From Owenia fusiformis (lineage: Eukaryota; Annelida; Polychaeta; Sabellida; Oweniidae), in NCBI GenBank assembly GCA_903813345.2, contig CAIIXF020000012.1:32618501-32682500 (forward strand): DNA of 64,000 nt, read 5' to 3'. The position numbers and the translations under genes were made by a program. Below the pieces are notes generated by a model. It saw only the letters and a program-made list of their open reading frames with translations, did no database searches and was not told where the DNA came from. Of the stretch, positions 47,801-56,876 are shown one piece after another (the stretch's first letter is position 1; each line of letters begins with the position of its first letter).

Positions 47801-48189
47801 TTGACACAATAGATGTCGGCATCTGGTGTCATTTCTACTATATGAAAGCCTTATTTTTATGACAAGATGAATGGAAATTGATTTGAATTGAATTATAGCT
47901 GAGTCTAGATAGTTTGTTATGTAATCATTATTAATTGTCAATATTTTTTTGCCTTTGAAAATAAGTTTGTAATTTAGAAATTAAGATTTGATTATGAAAT
48001 ACTTAATTTAATGTAACTCCAGTTTTTAATTTATTAATCCTTTATAAGTAATGTACAAATATTTACATGTCTTAATGTGTTTTAATTTATTTTCAGGCAA
48101 ATGGACTAGCTGCTTTGGGGCAGTACAGTGGTGGATTAGAAGGTGCAGCGGCTGGCGCATCACTCTTTGTTGCTGACCACAAATATTAA
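35820..48189 (+). CDS. Class I fructose-bisphosphate aldolase with alternative terminal exons
   Basis: Common coding exons: 35820-35931, 36342-36529, 36860-36941, 38683-38843, 39353-39436, 39845-40019, 41563-41762 (1002 nt), then one of the terminal exons 43008-43103, 46874-46969 or 48097-48189 (46598-46678 is a fourth candidate), giving 365, 365 or 364 residues; vertebrate aldolases are 364. The enzyme cleaves fructose-1,6-bisphosphate in glycolysis and condenses trioses in gluconeogenesis, in the cytosol. Active-site elements are all visible: LAADEST (Asp33), AKWRCVLKI (Lys146), [13 protein letters not shown] (Glu187), [10 protein letters not shown] (Schiff-base Lys229), FGRALQ (Arg303) and the C-terminal Tyr encoded by each of the three standard terminal exons. 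All joins are in phase and GT-AG. Introns hold a hAT element, a 914-bp palindrome, MITEs and tandem repeats near several splice sites. Overall similarity to vertebrate ALDOA/ALDOC is strong throughout. Confidence 0.97.
36120..36341 (+). repeat. Degenerate tandem repeat running into an aldolase splice acceptor
   Basis: Loose copies of TTAATGACTTGATGTCATTACATG recur through the last 200 bp of intron 1, and the final variant (TTTATGTCATTACAG) forms the acceptor of exon 36342-36529 itself. Copies are too diverged for an exact count (about seven). Confidence 0.55.
36936..37125 (+). repeat. ~44-bp tandem repeat that includes the aldolase exon 36860-36941 donor
   Basis: The real junction reads CACAG|GGTTAGTATTTC region, and about four more diverged units follow, each with CATGCAGGGTTAGTA, TTCTTCATCAAATG and CACATGGTC. 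The 5' splice-site context (CAGGGTTAGT) is thus repeated downstream of the true donor; the last full copies keep GGTTAG or GGTTAA. Units are about 42-49 bp. Confidence 0.75.
37315..38475. mobile_element. Non-autonomous hAT element with perfect 8-bp target duplication
   Basis: The 1161-bp insert begins TAGGGGTCAAACGGTT and ends with the exact inverse AACCGTTTGACCCCTA, and is flanked on both sides by TTCCATAT (37307-37314 and 38476-38483). A 16-bp terminal inverted repeat and 8-bp target duplication are hallmarks of hAT. Subterminal regions are full of CGGTT-type motifs (ACCGCGGT at the left; ACCGAACCGTGA at the right), probable transposase-binding sites. No transposase frame was seen. It lies in an aldolase intron. 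Confidence 0.92.
38879..39083. repeat. Interspersed repeat, CACCCACTTG family (fullest copy)
   Basis: Runs from CAGTGATCTTCCCAGCATTT through GCAGCACCCACTTATG, three more CACCCAC phrases and GAAAAATCATGAAAAATTGG to CCTGGGGAGATCACT. It begins near a TGATCTTCCC and ends GGGGAGATCA, a short terminal inverted repeat. Relatives at 5459-5575 (reverse), 12639-12690 and 42596-42770. Confidence 0.6.
40091..40243. mobile_element. MITE-like element, GGGGTTTCA family, copy 2
   Basis: GGGTTTCATTAAAATTTTTC at the start and ATGAAATCCCTG at the end, with AAATAAATGAAAACAACAGG and AAGTTGAAAAGTC inside. Located 70 bp after the donor of aldolase exon 39845-40019. Confidence 0.65.
40286..41199. mobile_element. 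914-bp fold-back element with TA target duplication in an aldolase intron
   Basis: Starts CAGGGTGTTAAAAAAAACGC and ends with the inverse GCGTTTTTTTTTGAACACCCTG, flanked by TA at 40284-40285 and 41200-41201. Inversion extends inward nearly to the middle (TGTATGAACAGCTCCTG, AAACATGATGCCTTGGACAC, GGTTAGGAAGTTATT, ACTTTACAATC), so almost the whole element is palindromic. The right arm carries an extra partial duplication of about 140 bp (40860-41120). TA duplication and the CAGGGTGT end fit a Tc1/mariner-type MITE. No coding capacity. Confidence 0.88.
41341..41543 (+). repeat. Four 50-bp tandem copies just before an aldolase acceptor
   Basis: Four nearly identical units (ATGTCAGTTTGACATATAAG, TGGGTGGTCTACTTTACAGG, TTTTACTGTA) end 20 bp before the real acceptor at 41562. 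Each unit contains CTACTTTACAG|GT, a plausible 3' splice-site decoy. The unit's ATGTC also begins the stretch leading to the real acceptor. Confidence 0.92.
41934..42057. mobile_element. MITE-like element, GGGGTTTCA family, copy 3 (diverged)
   Basis: AGGGGTTTCAATAGAATTT to TGATGAAATCCCTG; interior is shortened and diverged relative to copies 1 and 4. In the last common aldolase intron. Confidence 0.6.
42076..42261. mobile_element. MITE, GGCCCGTAGCCAGG family, copy 2
   Basis: CGCCCGTAGCCAGCTTTTGC to CCTTGGCTACGGGCCTG, sharing GCTCAAAATGGTGAAAACTG with copies at 29147-29332 and 63731-63940. Homopolymer runs are shorter than in those copies. Confidence 0.8.
42797..42876 (+). repeat. Four 20-bp tandem copies of AAGATGACATCAGTTTGCAA
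   Basis: Four head-to-tail copies with one or two changes each, 130 bp before the acceptor of alternative terminal exon A (43007). Each copy holds ACATCAG, an AG-ending phrase without a strong pyrimidine tract. Confidence 0.9.
43008..43103 (+). CDS. Aldolase alternative terminal exon A
   Basis: Acceptor TTCTATTTTAG, phase 0, 31 residues starting [14 protein letters not shown] and ending [10 protein letters not shown] before TAA. The C-terminal Tyr, needed in vertebrate aldolases for full activity on fructose-1,6-bisphosphate, is present. An AATAAA at 43277-43282 is a candidate poly(A) signal 173 nt after the stop. Similar in layout to exons B and C but clearly different in sequence, so the duplication is old. 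Confidence 0.93.
   Translation, partial: ANGLACMGQYEAGSIVSASADSSLFVAKHTY
43277..43282 (+). promoter_or_regulatory. Candidate poly(A) signal for aldolase exon A
   Basis: AATAAA downstream of the exon A stop codon. In AT-rich DNA this hexamer is common by chance, so support comes mainly from position. Confidence 0.45.
43515..43733. mobile_element. TA-flanked MITE with CAGGGTGT ends
   Basis: CAGGGTGTTCCAACAAATTG at the left and the inverse-type end CATGTTTTGGACACCCTG at the right, flanked by TA (43513-43514 and 43734-43735). It encloses a GTCACCACC-family repeat (43552-43672), so that repeat either belongs to it or is nested inside. Confidence 0.7.
44383..46173. mobile_element. Element with GGAGAGGTTAAGCT inverted ends, about 1.8 kb
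   Basis: GGAGAGGTTAAGCT at 44383 is exactly inverted as AGCTTAACCTCTCC ending at 46173. The interior has no recognisable transposase; it includes TGAGTCATCATGACTCA, a palindrome of two TGAGTCA sites, near 44772. A direct repeat of about 45 bp (GCATTATGTTGTTGCTGTGCC and upstream sequence) lies outside at 44292-44340 and 46207-46253, too far from the ends to be the target duplication. Similar TTAACCTCCCT ends appear near 49948 and 55908. Confidence 0.6.
46395..46564. mobile_element. MITE-like element, GGGGTTTCA family, copy 4
   Basis: CAGGGGTTTCACTAGAATTT to GCTAATGAAACCCCTG, the best-preserved copy with copy 1. It ends 33 bp before the acceptor of candidate terminal exon D. Confidence 0.8.
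46598..46678 (+). CDS. Candidate divergent aldolase terminal exon D
   Basis: After TGTTTAG, phase 0, the frame reads 26 residues then TGA: it opens [14 protein letters not shown], aligning with [10 protein letters not shown] of exon B and the vertebrate ANSLACQGKY, then departs into [13 protein letters not shown]. The last third, including the C-terminal Tyr, is missing, so a product would lack the residue that gives fructose-1,6-bisphosphate preference. An AATAAA lies at 46709-46714, 31 nt after the stop. It could be an expressed isoform or a decaying duplicate; the acceptor has a weak pyrimidine tract. Much of it is inverted at 46750-46785. Confidence 0.45.
   Translation, partial: ANIAACAKYNQNSKLDKMSGGGEGDI
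46637..46785. repeat. Inverted repeat spanning exon D
   Basis: AAATTGGACAAAATGAGTGG at 46637 is inverted at 46762-46781 as CCACTCACTTTGCCCAATTT, and similarity continues for about 34 nt (roughly 80 percent). The loop is about 80 nt. The second arm sits 90 bp before the exon B acceptor at 46873. Confidence 0.75.
46709..46714 (+). promoter_or_regulatory. Candidate poly(A) signal for exon D
   Basis: AATAAA, 31 nt after the exon D stop codon, a typical spacing for a very short 3' UTR. Confidence 0.35.
46874..46969 (+). CDS. Aldolase alternative terminal exon B
   Basis: Acceptor ATCTATATAG, phase 0, 31 residues starting [14 protein letters not shown] and ending INFVAVHKY before TAA. C-terminal Tyr retained. 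The acceptor is purine-interrupted and weaker than those of exons A and C. An AATAAA at 47436-47441 is the nearest candidate poly(A) signal. Exons A and B share AGSI, and both keep the Cys after ANGxA, whereas exon C has Ala there. Confidence 0.92.
   Translation, partial: ANGAACLGQYVAGSIKSVAADKINFVAVHKY
47049..47415. repeat. 31-bp tandem repeat after aldolase exon B
   Basis: About eleven units of TATCATAGATATGTCACATG plus ATGTCACAATC, with substitutions and a few shortened or partial units. Between terminal exons B and C, probably in the 3' UTR of the B form, because the nearest AATAAA (47436) lies just after it. Confidence 0.92.
47436..47441 (+). promoter_or_regulatory. Candidate poly(A) signal for aldolase exon B
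   Basis: AATAAA immediately after the 31-bp array, 467 nt after the exon B stop. Confidence 0.4.
48097..48189 (+). CDS. Aldolase alternative terminal exon C
   Basis: Strong acceptor TTTATTTTCAG, phase 0, 30 residues starting [16 protein letters not shown] and ending [10 protein letters not shown] before TAA. C-terminal Tyr retained. One residue shorter than A and B; it has the strongest acceptor and is followed by tandem AATAAA hexamers (48663 and 48674), so it may be the default form. Its Ala replaces the Cys of A and B. Confidence 0.94.
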   Translation, partial: ANGLAALGQYSGGLEGAAAGASLFVADHKY

Positions 48190-48662
48190 TACGCCAGTCT
48201 TTGTAAATAGTTCCATGTATGCAGTACAGAGATAAACAATAATATAAGTCAAAACCTACAAGAATATTAATATACATGTTTTAGTGAGGATTGGATTATT
48301 ATACATACGCACGCTTGAAAATACTGGAAGTTTTAAGACATTGGATTGACGTCCTTTATCTACTTTTTATTCATTACATTGGATCATTGTAGACTAGTAC
48401 ATCTGTGATATTTCATTAAAAGAATTGCCATCGTTTATCATGTTATTTGATATTGAATTAGAAAAATTACTTTTTACAGTCGCAATGAGTTTGGTGGGTG
48501 TACAATTATTTTATTTGTATTAAATTGTGTAGAAATTGTGATTAGAATATCATTGTGCATCATTTTGACCTTGAACTGAAAGGTCATTTAAAATAAGTCA
48601 TGGTGTCAAGTTCAAGGTCATATATTTACCAAATAGTGGTGATTGAAATGTGGGATGTTATG

Positions 48663-48679
48663 AATAAATATGAAATAAA
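48663..48679 (+). promoter_or_regulatory. Candidate poly(A) signals for aldolase exon C
   Basis: Two AATAAA hexamers at 48663-48668 and 48674-48679, about 480 nt after the exon C stop, followed by T-rich DNA. Confidence 0.5.
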
Positions 48680-49023
48680 CATACAAACAATACCACAAAA
48701 ATACTTTTTAGTGATTGTTTATTTATTATAAGCATTAGCAACATTTAATTTTGTAAAGACGACCTTATAGGCATTAAAGGCATTGGCCTTTAAATTCTTA
48801 TAATCCCTGCTAAATTGAAGAAGGGAAATCATTGGTACTTTTTATCTTCCCTTCGACCAGTGAGTTGTGATTTCCATTGGATAAACCCATCTATTTCATA
48901 TCACCTGACCATAAATGAGCCAATGAGCATCCAGAATACAAATGGAGTATAAAATTTCATGGAAGACAATGAGCAGACATTCTACCTTACTAATTACTCA
49001 CTTCTACTGACTGTAATGCTTCA

Positions 49024-49151
49024 GTCATATTTGCTCCCATTCATGGGCTGGCACACGACTGTTTCATTATTTTGTTCAAATTTGAAGGTGAAATCTCAAA
49101 TGTTTGGTCATTAATTGGCCGAGCGCCGGCCGATGAATCGGAGCAAATGTG
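49024..49151. mobile_element. 128-bp MITE with 28-bp imperfect inverted ends
   Basis: TCATATTTGCTCCCATTCAT followed by GGGCTGGC is inverted as GCCGGCCGATGAATCGGAGC then AAATGTGA. A related TTTGCTCCGATT phrase occurs alone near 35617. Confidence 0.8.
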
Positions 49152-50063
49152 ACCTAGGCATAATGTCTAGTGTTAAGTTTTGCGCTTGCCCTACAAAAGT
49201 CAAAAATAAGTTTAATACCAGTAATTAACTACCTTACCGAAAGTAGTTTGGAAGGGATTGAGAAAAGCCATTTGTCTGTCAGTTCGATAACTCAGATACC
49301 ATTGACGCATTTGGTTCAAAAATAGGATGACTGAATCATTGTCAATGGGAATTGGACCTCTCAAGATGGCTACTGAATCCAAAATGGCCATGACTATTGC
49401 TTTAAATGGGTGGCATATCATGAGTTTTGATTAATGAGACAATACATAATCCAAACTGATGAGCGTTTTGATAAAATATACTTTGTTCGGTAGGATTTGC
49501 TTCTCCCCTGTTTTATTGTACCTCCACGATATAAGGTTAAAGGTAAAATTTCTTATTCAAAGTTAATGCAACAAGTAAATGAATGATTAACCATGCCACA
49601 AATACTTATATTAACGTATTTTGAAATTTTACAGACTAAATACTAAAGTACTATAACCTTAATTTTATTATTCTGATCTTTGGCCAGTTATACACTAATG
49701 TATCTCAACTACCCTTTGCACCTTGATTCAACAAACAATCACCATTTTGCAAATGTAATCTACATTTTGCAAATGAGTGCACAATAAACACATACTTTGG
49801 TACATGTAAGTATGATGTAACACGCGACCCCTTGCAATAGGGGTATTAATAATTACATGTTGGTCCCTGGTAAAGTGAATTGAAAGCGGAGCAGTAATCC
49901 CCGGGGATCGAAATATTACACGCTCGTGTACATGTTCTCTTAAAAACGTGTAACTTAACCTCCCTATTATTACAATGACGTGTGACGATAACTTCCCATG
50001 ACATGACAAAAATCGTCTCAATTATCAAAAGATTAAGGAATTTACATGGCATGAACTTGCAAA

Positions 50064-50160
50064 ATGTCACCACTTGCCATTTGTTACAGACGCCGAACAC
50101 CAACCGCCGTCCTCAAAAACTGGACTATAAAGATACGTCACCACTTTCGGTGTTGACATA
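50064..50160. repeat. Interspersed repeat, GTCACCACC family (reverse copy)
   Basis: GCAAAATGTCACCACTTGCC, then TTTGTTACAGACGCCGAACA, to CGTCACCACTTTCGGTGTTG. Reverse orientation relative to 21711 and 43552. Confidence 0.7.
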
Positions 50161-50731
50161 ATAAACCGAAATCTGAGTACGAATTCTAATGTCAAAGATC
50201 GTGTACTAAAGTAGGTTGAAGTGAGATGATAAGAGGATGCCAATGTGGCGTTGAAAGATCCCCATGTCCTTATGATTTAATTATAATTGATAGATAAACA
50301 CTACCATTAATTAACCGTATTCATTTAATATTAATTTAGAAAGTACATATAGTATACGTTGAAGACGCGTAGTACAAGGTGACACCAAAAATGGCTCTCG
50401 GATTTACAGAAAACAAATTAATTTACTTTACAACACAAACTTGTCAGGATTGATATGGACTGAAGTTCAATTGTGCCATCCTGTAGATTCAACAACCTAA
50501 AAACGCAGGGCTTCAGACAAGAAGGAAGGAGCAGAGTGAATGATGTTTGGTGCCCTGCGTTCGAAGAACAATATGGTTCAAAGTTATGAGCGTGGTGGCA
50601 ATTTTGGGTCACCCCGCCATGTACATTCGGAGCAACATTCAATAGTACCAGAGACATACATTTCACACACAGACTTCTTTTAGAGCCTTAACAGGTGAAA
50701 TTTCCAGTTTTCGACACCAGACTTTTAGAAA

Positions 50732-52324
50732 ATGGCGGATACATTATATGGCATGGCAGGCACCTGGAAATTGACGAAAAGTGAAAACTTTGAGGATTTT
50801 CTAAGAGAACTTGGTAATTGAATATACTATAACTTTTAAAATACATTCTAGACTCTATTGATTAAAATAGACTACACTGTTTGTGTGATATATATCTTAC
50901 CATTAATATCAATTATAATGTGTAATACTTTTAGTGGAGATCGGGGCAAAACGGGACCCTAGTATTTCAACTCTTTTTCGTTTCCCAAATATAAAATGAT
51001 TTTTGAAATTTTAACACTAACTCATACTGTTAAAATACATTTGGAGCGTCAGCCATATTTGTTTTACACTTTTCTAAGAAGCCCCGGGTCGTTCTGAATT
51101 CTATCAAAAGCAGAGATTCGAATGTGTTTCATAAATAATATACCTCCAAGTTTGTTCCAATACGTTTCTGGCGTCTGCAGTTTTTCAAGATGGCGTCCGA
51201 CGACGCGACCTTGGATAACAAAATTGACAAACGCTGCAATCTTTACAAACCTTTGATAAAATCCGAGGATCCCTTCTTGCCCCGTGCCCCATTTTTATCG
51301 AAGTTTCGTACTATAGCAGATAGCAGGTGAACAAATAGTATTTTCACATAGCTGCAGTACTATACATTTCAATCTTGTTAAGGTGTTAATTTAATTGCCC
51401 GAAAGATGGCAGGTCGATCTAATCCCCTACAAGAAATCTCCCTCAACAGCGACGAAATCACACTGAAAACGATAACTGGTTTTTGGGACACGGAGACTAA
51501 ATTCAAGATTGGGGAGGAATTCCAGCAGAAAAGTAATGGCGTCCAACAAAAGGTATACGTTTGTAATTCTACCAGTTTGCCGCCACTCACTCTATTCGAT
51601 TCTCCCGGCTCTTGATGATTGCTGTAATCGTCGTCTTCATAAGAATACAGATATTTTGGGAACTTTTAAAAGGTATCTCTCAAGATGTATCACCCCTCCC
51701 CCATTACTTCTGTTCGCAGACATCCGACCGAATTGCGTCCTTAGTCAGCCGTTCTTTCGTGGAAATACGTTCAAAACATTGTTGATACTTGTTATGCTAT
51801 TGGTTTCTCCCCGTGTTCCTCACATGTTATCGCATTTTACAGTGTTTGGCTATATGGGAAGGAGAAACAATGGTCCTAACACTGACGCCTATAGACGGAA
51901 GCGTTAAGTCACAGAAAACCACCCGGACGCTTATAAATGGAGAACTCCACGTGGTAAGAACGTTATAATTATATATTTAGGTAAAAATCGACTCCTCATG
52001 TAGTGGCCATTGCAATGTCTCAGTTTAAGGCTTCGGCGGATTTAAAAGGTGAGTTTTGACCAATTAGAGGGATTCATTTCAAAATATTATACGATAAACA
52101 TTAATATCATACCTCAGTGTACCCTTTGCATTTGTTTGACTTCGCTTCTTAAAAGAGAGCTTTGTAGTTTAACTAGACTCTGCACGCAGGGTAAGTGTGG
52201 CGTGGCTAAGTTAAAATTTCCATAGCAGCGCATTGTTTGTTTTAGCTAATTAGACGTAATTGTCTACTTTCAGGTAATGACCGTAGGTGATGTAATCTGC
52301 ACCAGAATTTACCAGAAACAGTGA
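50732..52324 (+). CDS. Fatty-acid-binding protein, complete, 137 aa
   Basis: Four exons (50732-50813, 51383-51552, 51843-51953, 52274-52324; 414 nt with TGA) in the canonical FABP pattern: three introns at the conserved family positions (phases 1, 0, 0). N-terminus MADTLYGMAGTWKLTKSENF carries the lipocalin-type GTWKL motif and the SENFEDFLRELG helix; then ITLKTITGFWDTETKFKIGEEF, WEGETMVL, TTRTL and the terminal CTRIYQKQ with the Arg-x-Tyr pair that binds the fatty-acid carboxylate. It is a small cytosolic beta-barrel that carries fatty acids or retinoids. Length is usual (about 130-137). The gene is compact (1.6 kb) against its repeat-rich neighbours. Which vertebrate subtype it resembles is not determined. 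Confidence 0.94.
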
Positions 52325-52534
52325 TCTGAACATGTCTCTTTCGAGAGATAATACAAATGATGGATTTTAACGTTTATAAGTTAATTTAAAGTCAAGTTGA
52401 AGTTGAAAAGAGAGGAATTATTAGTTGATAAAACATCATGTATCAACATATATAATCAATTTAATTATAGATCTTATATTTGGTTAATTAATTTGGAACG
52501 TTAATGATATCAGGTATAGTAGCTGATAATATAC

Positions 52535-53152
52535 AGGGTGGGCCTAAAAAAACGCCACTTTTTTTTCAAGACACTACAACTTTTTTATTTTCCAACCTAC
52601 ATACCCAAAATTTTGCAGTTATATAGTGCCAAGGGTTCTCAGTAATAATATAATGTAACAAGTCCTTCAACTTGGATTATATTTGATCTAAAAGGGGAGT
52701 TCAATTGGTCCGCCACCCTAATTGATGATATATTTTAGTTTTAGTCGCCTTGCTAGTATTGCAGTATTAATGAAATGTTAGCTAAGTTTTTTCCAACCTG
52801 TCTAAATTCCAGCTTTAGTTGAGCAATTTTCTAGATTGGGTACCTTCACACAATCTCCTGGAGACCTTCCCATACCCTATACTCACTTGGGTTTGCATCA
52901 GGGCTATTAGCTGGGCGATCATCAGGCCGTATCAGTTCAGGAACATTTTGCAAATTATGCTTATTTCTCATGGCACACCACATGTTTAAGTGAGACGCAG
53001 GTGACATATTTTATTCAAGTAAAAGTGTATAATTCATGATCAATGGCTAGATAACAACCTCAGGTTTCATTTGGTATGCAAATTATGATTTAATATCAAA
53101 CATTAAAAAAGTTATAGCATTTTGAAAATAAAGTGGCGTTTTTTTTACTCTG
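52535..53152. mobile_element. TA-flanked MITE with CAGGGTGGGCC ends
   Basis: CAGGGTGGGCCTAAAAAAAC then GCCACTTTTTTTTC is inverted at the right as AAGTGGCGTTTTTTTTACTCTG, flanked by TA (52533-52534 and 53153-53154). Inverted similarity continues inward for about 60 bp (CACTACAACTTTTTT against AAAAAAGTTATAGC). 618 bp, no ORF. Tc1/mariner-type by target site. Confidence 0.82.
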
Positions 53153-53366
53153 TATATGTGACGACTCTTGAAAAAATGAGCCAGATAAAACGTCCCACAT
53201 GACTAGTTTTAATTGTTTAGACTAAATACAAGAATATTCTTGATTTATGTCGTTAAAATTGAAAATACAGTGAAAGAGATATAGACCCCATGTTATAAAA
53301 TCACAAAAAGGGAAATATCTCTTTCTTGTATTGGACAGATTACTGGGCATATTTCAATTTGTATAC

Positions 53367-53762
53367 AACTCCCCTCCATAAGTTTCATTCATCAAATTTA
53401 TCATCAATTTTCGACCTATTGTAATTAAGGAAAAAAATTGCGAAAAGGAGCAGGGAAAGTATCGCAACAGACTTTTGATAATTTTGACAGTTGATAATTT
53501 TTTTGTGAGTAGTTTCTGGCTGTAAAAAGTAAATGCTTGGGAAAGGCGAATCTATAATCTTCAAGAAAAGTTCAAAGAATAGTTTCCAGATCAATTGAAT
53601 TATCTTATAATCCATGTTTAATCCACCCATCAACAAGCTTTTTCAAAATACATTCGTCATTTTCACCATCGTCCCTCATTTTTTTTACAATTTTTCATGC
53701 AAAGTTACATTGTACTTGAACATATGTTTCATCAAGTAAAATATGTAAGGAACTCCATGAAG
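53367..53762. mobile_element. CACTCCCCTCC-family element, left member of an inverted pair
   Basis: Begins AACTCCCCTCCATAAGTTTC; its interior (TATCGCAACAGACTTTTGA, TAATCCACCCATCAACAAGC, ATCGTCCCTCATTTTTTTTA, CATGCAAAGTTACATTGTAC) is found in inverse order and strand at 56877-57364. The pair brackets about 3.1 kb. Confidence 0.75.
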
Positions 53763-54084
53763 TTTGTTTTTGAGTTTTTTTTTGAAAAAATGAACCTCTT
53801 AAAATGCATGTTTACAAAAATAATTTAGGAGTGATGTAAAAGATGGCAATGTTTTTCAATAATAACATGCATAGGTGGGTGAATTACTCATGTGTGTTGT
53901 GTTTTAATCCTGCATTCACTGACTGAGTTGAAAGCCTATTGAAAAGCCTATTGAAAAATCATAGAGATTAATAATACAAACAGTAATACTATGAATACTT
54001 CTACTTCAAGCTCAAATAGCGCTTTCAGGGTCCTGTGTTGAAATACTAGATCACCTTATGTGCATGAATTTTCAAGAGAAACCA

Positions 54085-54230
54085 TCAGTGCAAGCAATTA
54101 AATGAAAGCATCATCCGAACATCACTTGAAAAGTACTAAAGTGGTGAAAAATTGCAGGATGTTGACAGAAAATGTGCCTAGGGGAGAGGGTCGTCTCTCA
54201 ACCCCCCTCCACCCCCTCCCTGGTCACGGG
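54085..54230. mobile_element. Degraded GGCCCGTAGCCAGG-family fragment
   Basis: ATCACTTGAAAAGTACTAAA, GTGGTGAAAAATTGCAGGAT and CTCAACCCCCCTCC, then CCCTGGTCACGGGAC resemble the right half of copies at 29147 and 63731. The left end is absent. Confidence 0.5.
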
Positions 54231-55052
54231 ACTAATACATGTGATATTGCAAAGTCCAATTCATAGATTAAGTTTCCCTTGCAGTCTTGTTGGCATTTTT
54301 ATTAGAGTTCATGTTTTGTTTATGTTAATGGGTGAGTGGAAGACCCTTGGGTGGGAATCAAATATAAAATGTTTTCTAAAATATATATTTGAAATACTTT
54401 GTGTATGTACAGTCACAAACTCTAGGCAACATTAACTAGTAATGGGGCAACACCCCAACTCAACTGAGTGAATGTGTAAACCATATAAGGAACAAAAAAC
54501 ATTACATAAAACAAACTCAGCATGCAAACATGTAAAACTGGCATGGCAAAACAATAGATAGTGAAACTGAATAATAAAAGCACATACGACTAGAAAACAA
54601 GGGATTAATGAACACTGGTGTAAAGTAATGAAGGGACCTGTTAAAATGACATGAATGGGGATTGGTCAATTTGAATAGTAGAAATATAAAAAATGTGAAA
54701 ATTAGCCAGGTAGAGGGGGAGAGATAAAGAGAGCTGCTGCTCCCCCAGATTCTTTCAAAATGATGCAGTTTCTCACCAATCTGAGCACTTCGCATGATTT
54801 TTTAGCCAAAACTGTCAAAAGGTTCATCCCTAGGCAAAAGCTTTGCCCTTGGTAAAACTGCTCCTATCCCTTGGTAAAAGCTGGCTACAGACTGTGTAAA
54901 ACACTTGTGTGAGAACTTGAACATGAACGAGTACTGTTATGACCCCCAGTAATGTTGTCCATCTCTCAACTGGTTTAACTTGGGACCATTACATCAATTG
55001 GCATTATATCATTAAGGCAAAAAGAGGCCAGTGATGTGAAAATAGTCAATAG

Positions 55053-55850
55053 CACGGTGTTATAGCATGACGGTTACGCCACCTCTGAAAACGAGGTTGG
55101 ACAGCTACGTTCACTGATTTATCAAATAAAATGGCCGCGATGGAAGAGAAAACTAAGGTTGGCGCATTATTTTCTACTTCTGTGTATCAATGAAAGGATG
55201 AACGATTTATGTAAGAATCGCATTCGGTGATACTTTCAGTAATGTATATTTTGAACGTAGCCTTTGCAAATTGATGCCCGGGGATAACATGAAATAAGAG
55301 AAAAACTGTCGAGTTTGAAATTCAAAACTACACAAAAAGTTAGTAATTTTTTATTTTTGTTTTTGTTGTTAGGGCATGGTCTACATTGCCTAAAAACCTT
55401 GTGGTATATAGATGTAACCTACATACCATCATACAAAGCCAATTGAGCATTGGAAACCACCTAATATGTTCTACTCAAGCCATAATAATGTATTTTGAAT
55501 TTGCAGTAGTTATACACAGTTTACTTATACTTACAGTTAATATTTTGAGTGGCTCATGTACTGAGACAACACGAGAATGGACCAAATATTATAAACTTTG
55601 ATATCTCAGTCGGTAGGTTTACAGATTATATTCTGTTTCTTGTAGACCATCTGGCAGATTTGACCCAGTCTTTATAACCATCCATATATACGTCACCGAA
55701 TGGAACTAGTTTAAAAGGAAATCTTATCTGTGAATATTGCCTACAGGCGAGAAAGAGGACATGCTGCCTTTCCCATCCGCCATTTTTTGTTATCGTTACC
55801 GCAAAATTTTGCAAATCGCCTTGATGTAACCGTCATGCTATAACACCGTG
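55053..55850. mobile_element. 798-bp element with perfect 25-bp inverted ends
   Basis: CACGGTGTTATAGCATGACG followed by GTTAC (55053-55077) is exactly inverted at 55826-55850. The interior has ATGGCCGCGATGG near the left and CATCCGCCATTTT near the right, also roughly inverted. No transposase seen. Perfect ends suggest recent activity. Superfamily not assigned; no clear target duplication was identified. Confidence 0.85.
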
Positions 55851-56105
55851 AATGGGGGACCATAAGTTTACACATTCCATGTGTACGTTCATCAAAATAG
55901 TGCGATCTTAACCTCCCTAATAACTGAAATTGTTGACTCAACCAATAGAATCATTCTATGTTTGTTTATATTTGTTCACATTAATATGGAAGAAAATCGG
56001 ACATTTTGCTAAAAAGATGTTATTGTAAATCTTAGAAATAATGATAAAGGTAGTATACAGCACACACTCAATGGTATTGATTGTGGTTTTCAGAGACTCT
56101 CAATA

Positions 56106-56225
56106 GGGACTTTAAGCTTGCAATGTTTTTCACAACCTAAATGTGAATGGAAAATATTTAGCGATGCATTTGTATGGGCGATTGGTCATAGGTTGGCGTT
56201 TCGATTTTATATGCAAGCTTAATCT
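56106..56225. mobile_element. 120-bp MITE, GGGA..TTAAGCTTGCA ends
   Basis: AGGGACTTTAAGCTTGCAAT at the left is inverted as ATATGCAAGCTTAATCTCCCT at the right. It resembles the AGGTTAAG-ended family of 44383-46173. Confidence 0.65.
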
Positions 56226-56876
56226 CCCTAATGTTAACATTAAGGTAAGAGTGTATGTTACTCATAACATTTTCTTAGGATAACATTTCTTGAATTGATG
56301 AATATGCAAAAATTATTCTTAGCATATCATCCTTCATTTCATTATTTGAATAATCAATCTGGAGATAAACTCAAATAAGGAAGTGTGTTATAACACATCA
56401 TCATATATGTTCAGTGTTTTTTCAGAAGCTGGATCAAAATATTTCTCTTACTAAAATTATTGGCAAAGGTATGATGTACTAAATTCTTGTACTGTATTTA
56501 TGATTTTAATAGCACTGTACCTCGTGAATCATTACTGATAAACAAGATACAGAAAACCTGTTCAAAGTAAATGCTATAATAAGGCATCATAGAAATTATC
56601 ATAAAGAGAGGTATTTAGAATTTCTTAGCAACTTACACACACACAGGTTTAACTGCACTCAAACATTAAACAGTCAACTTGACAGGTATTCAGAATTTTT
56701 TGGAAAATGCTGCGGTTATGCTCCATTGATTAAACAGGGGATCAAACAGCAGGGGATCAAACAAGTCCAACCATTCATTTATGAAAACATTTTGAACTAA
56801 CTTTATGGCACACTAATGACATCTTATATGAGTGTGCTGTACTAAAAGCTACTAAAAGCATAGCCCCATTGGATCC

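Larger units (their letters stand above)
48680..50731. other. Intergenic region between aldolase and FABP
   Basis: No further gene recognised. Contains a 128-bp MITE at 49024-49151 and a GTCACCACC-family copy at 50064-50160. The last few hundred bp should include the FABP promoter; no convincing TATA box was identified. Confidence 0.5.

Noticed and set aside
52009-52050. Small ATG-containing block with a donor (MSQFKASADLK) between FABP exons 3 and 4
   Set aside because: FABP exons 3 and 4 join correctly without it and it matches nothing in the family; likely a chance donor.
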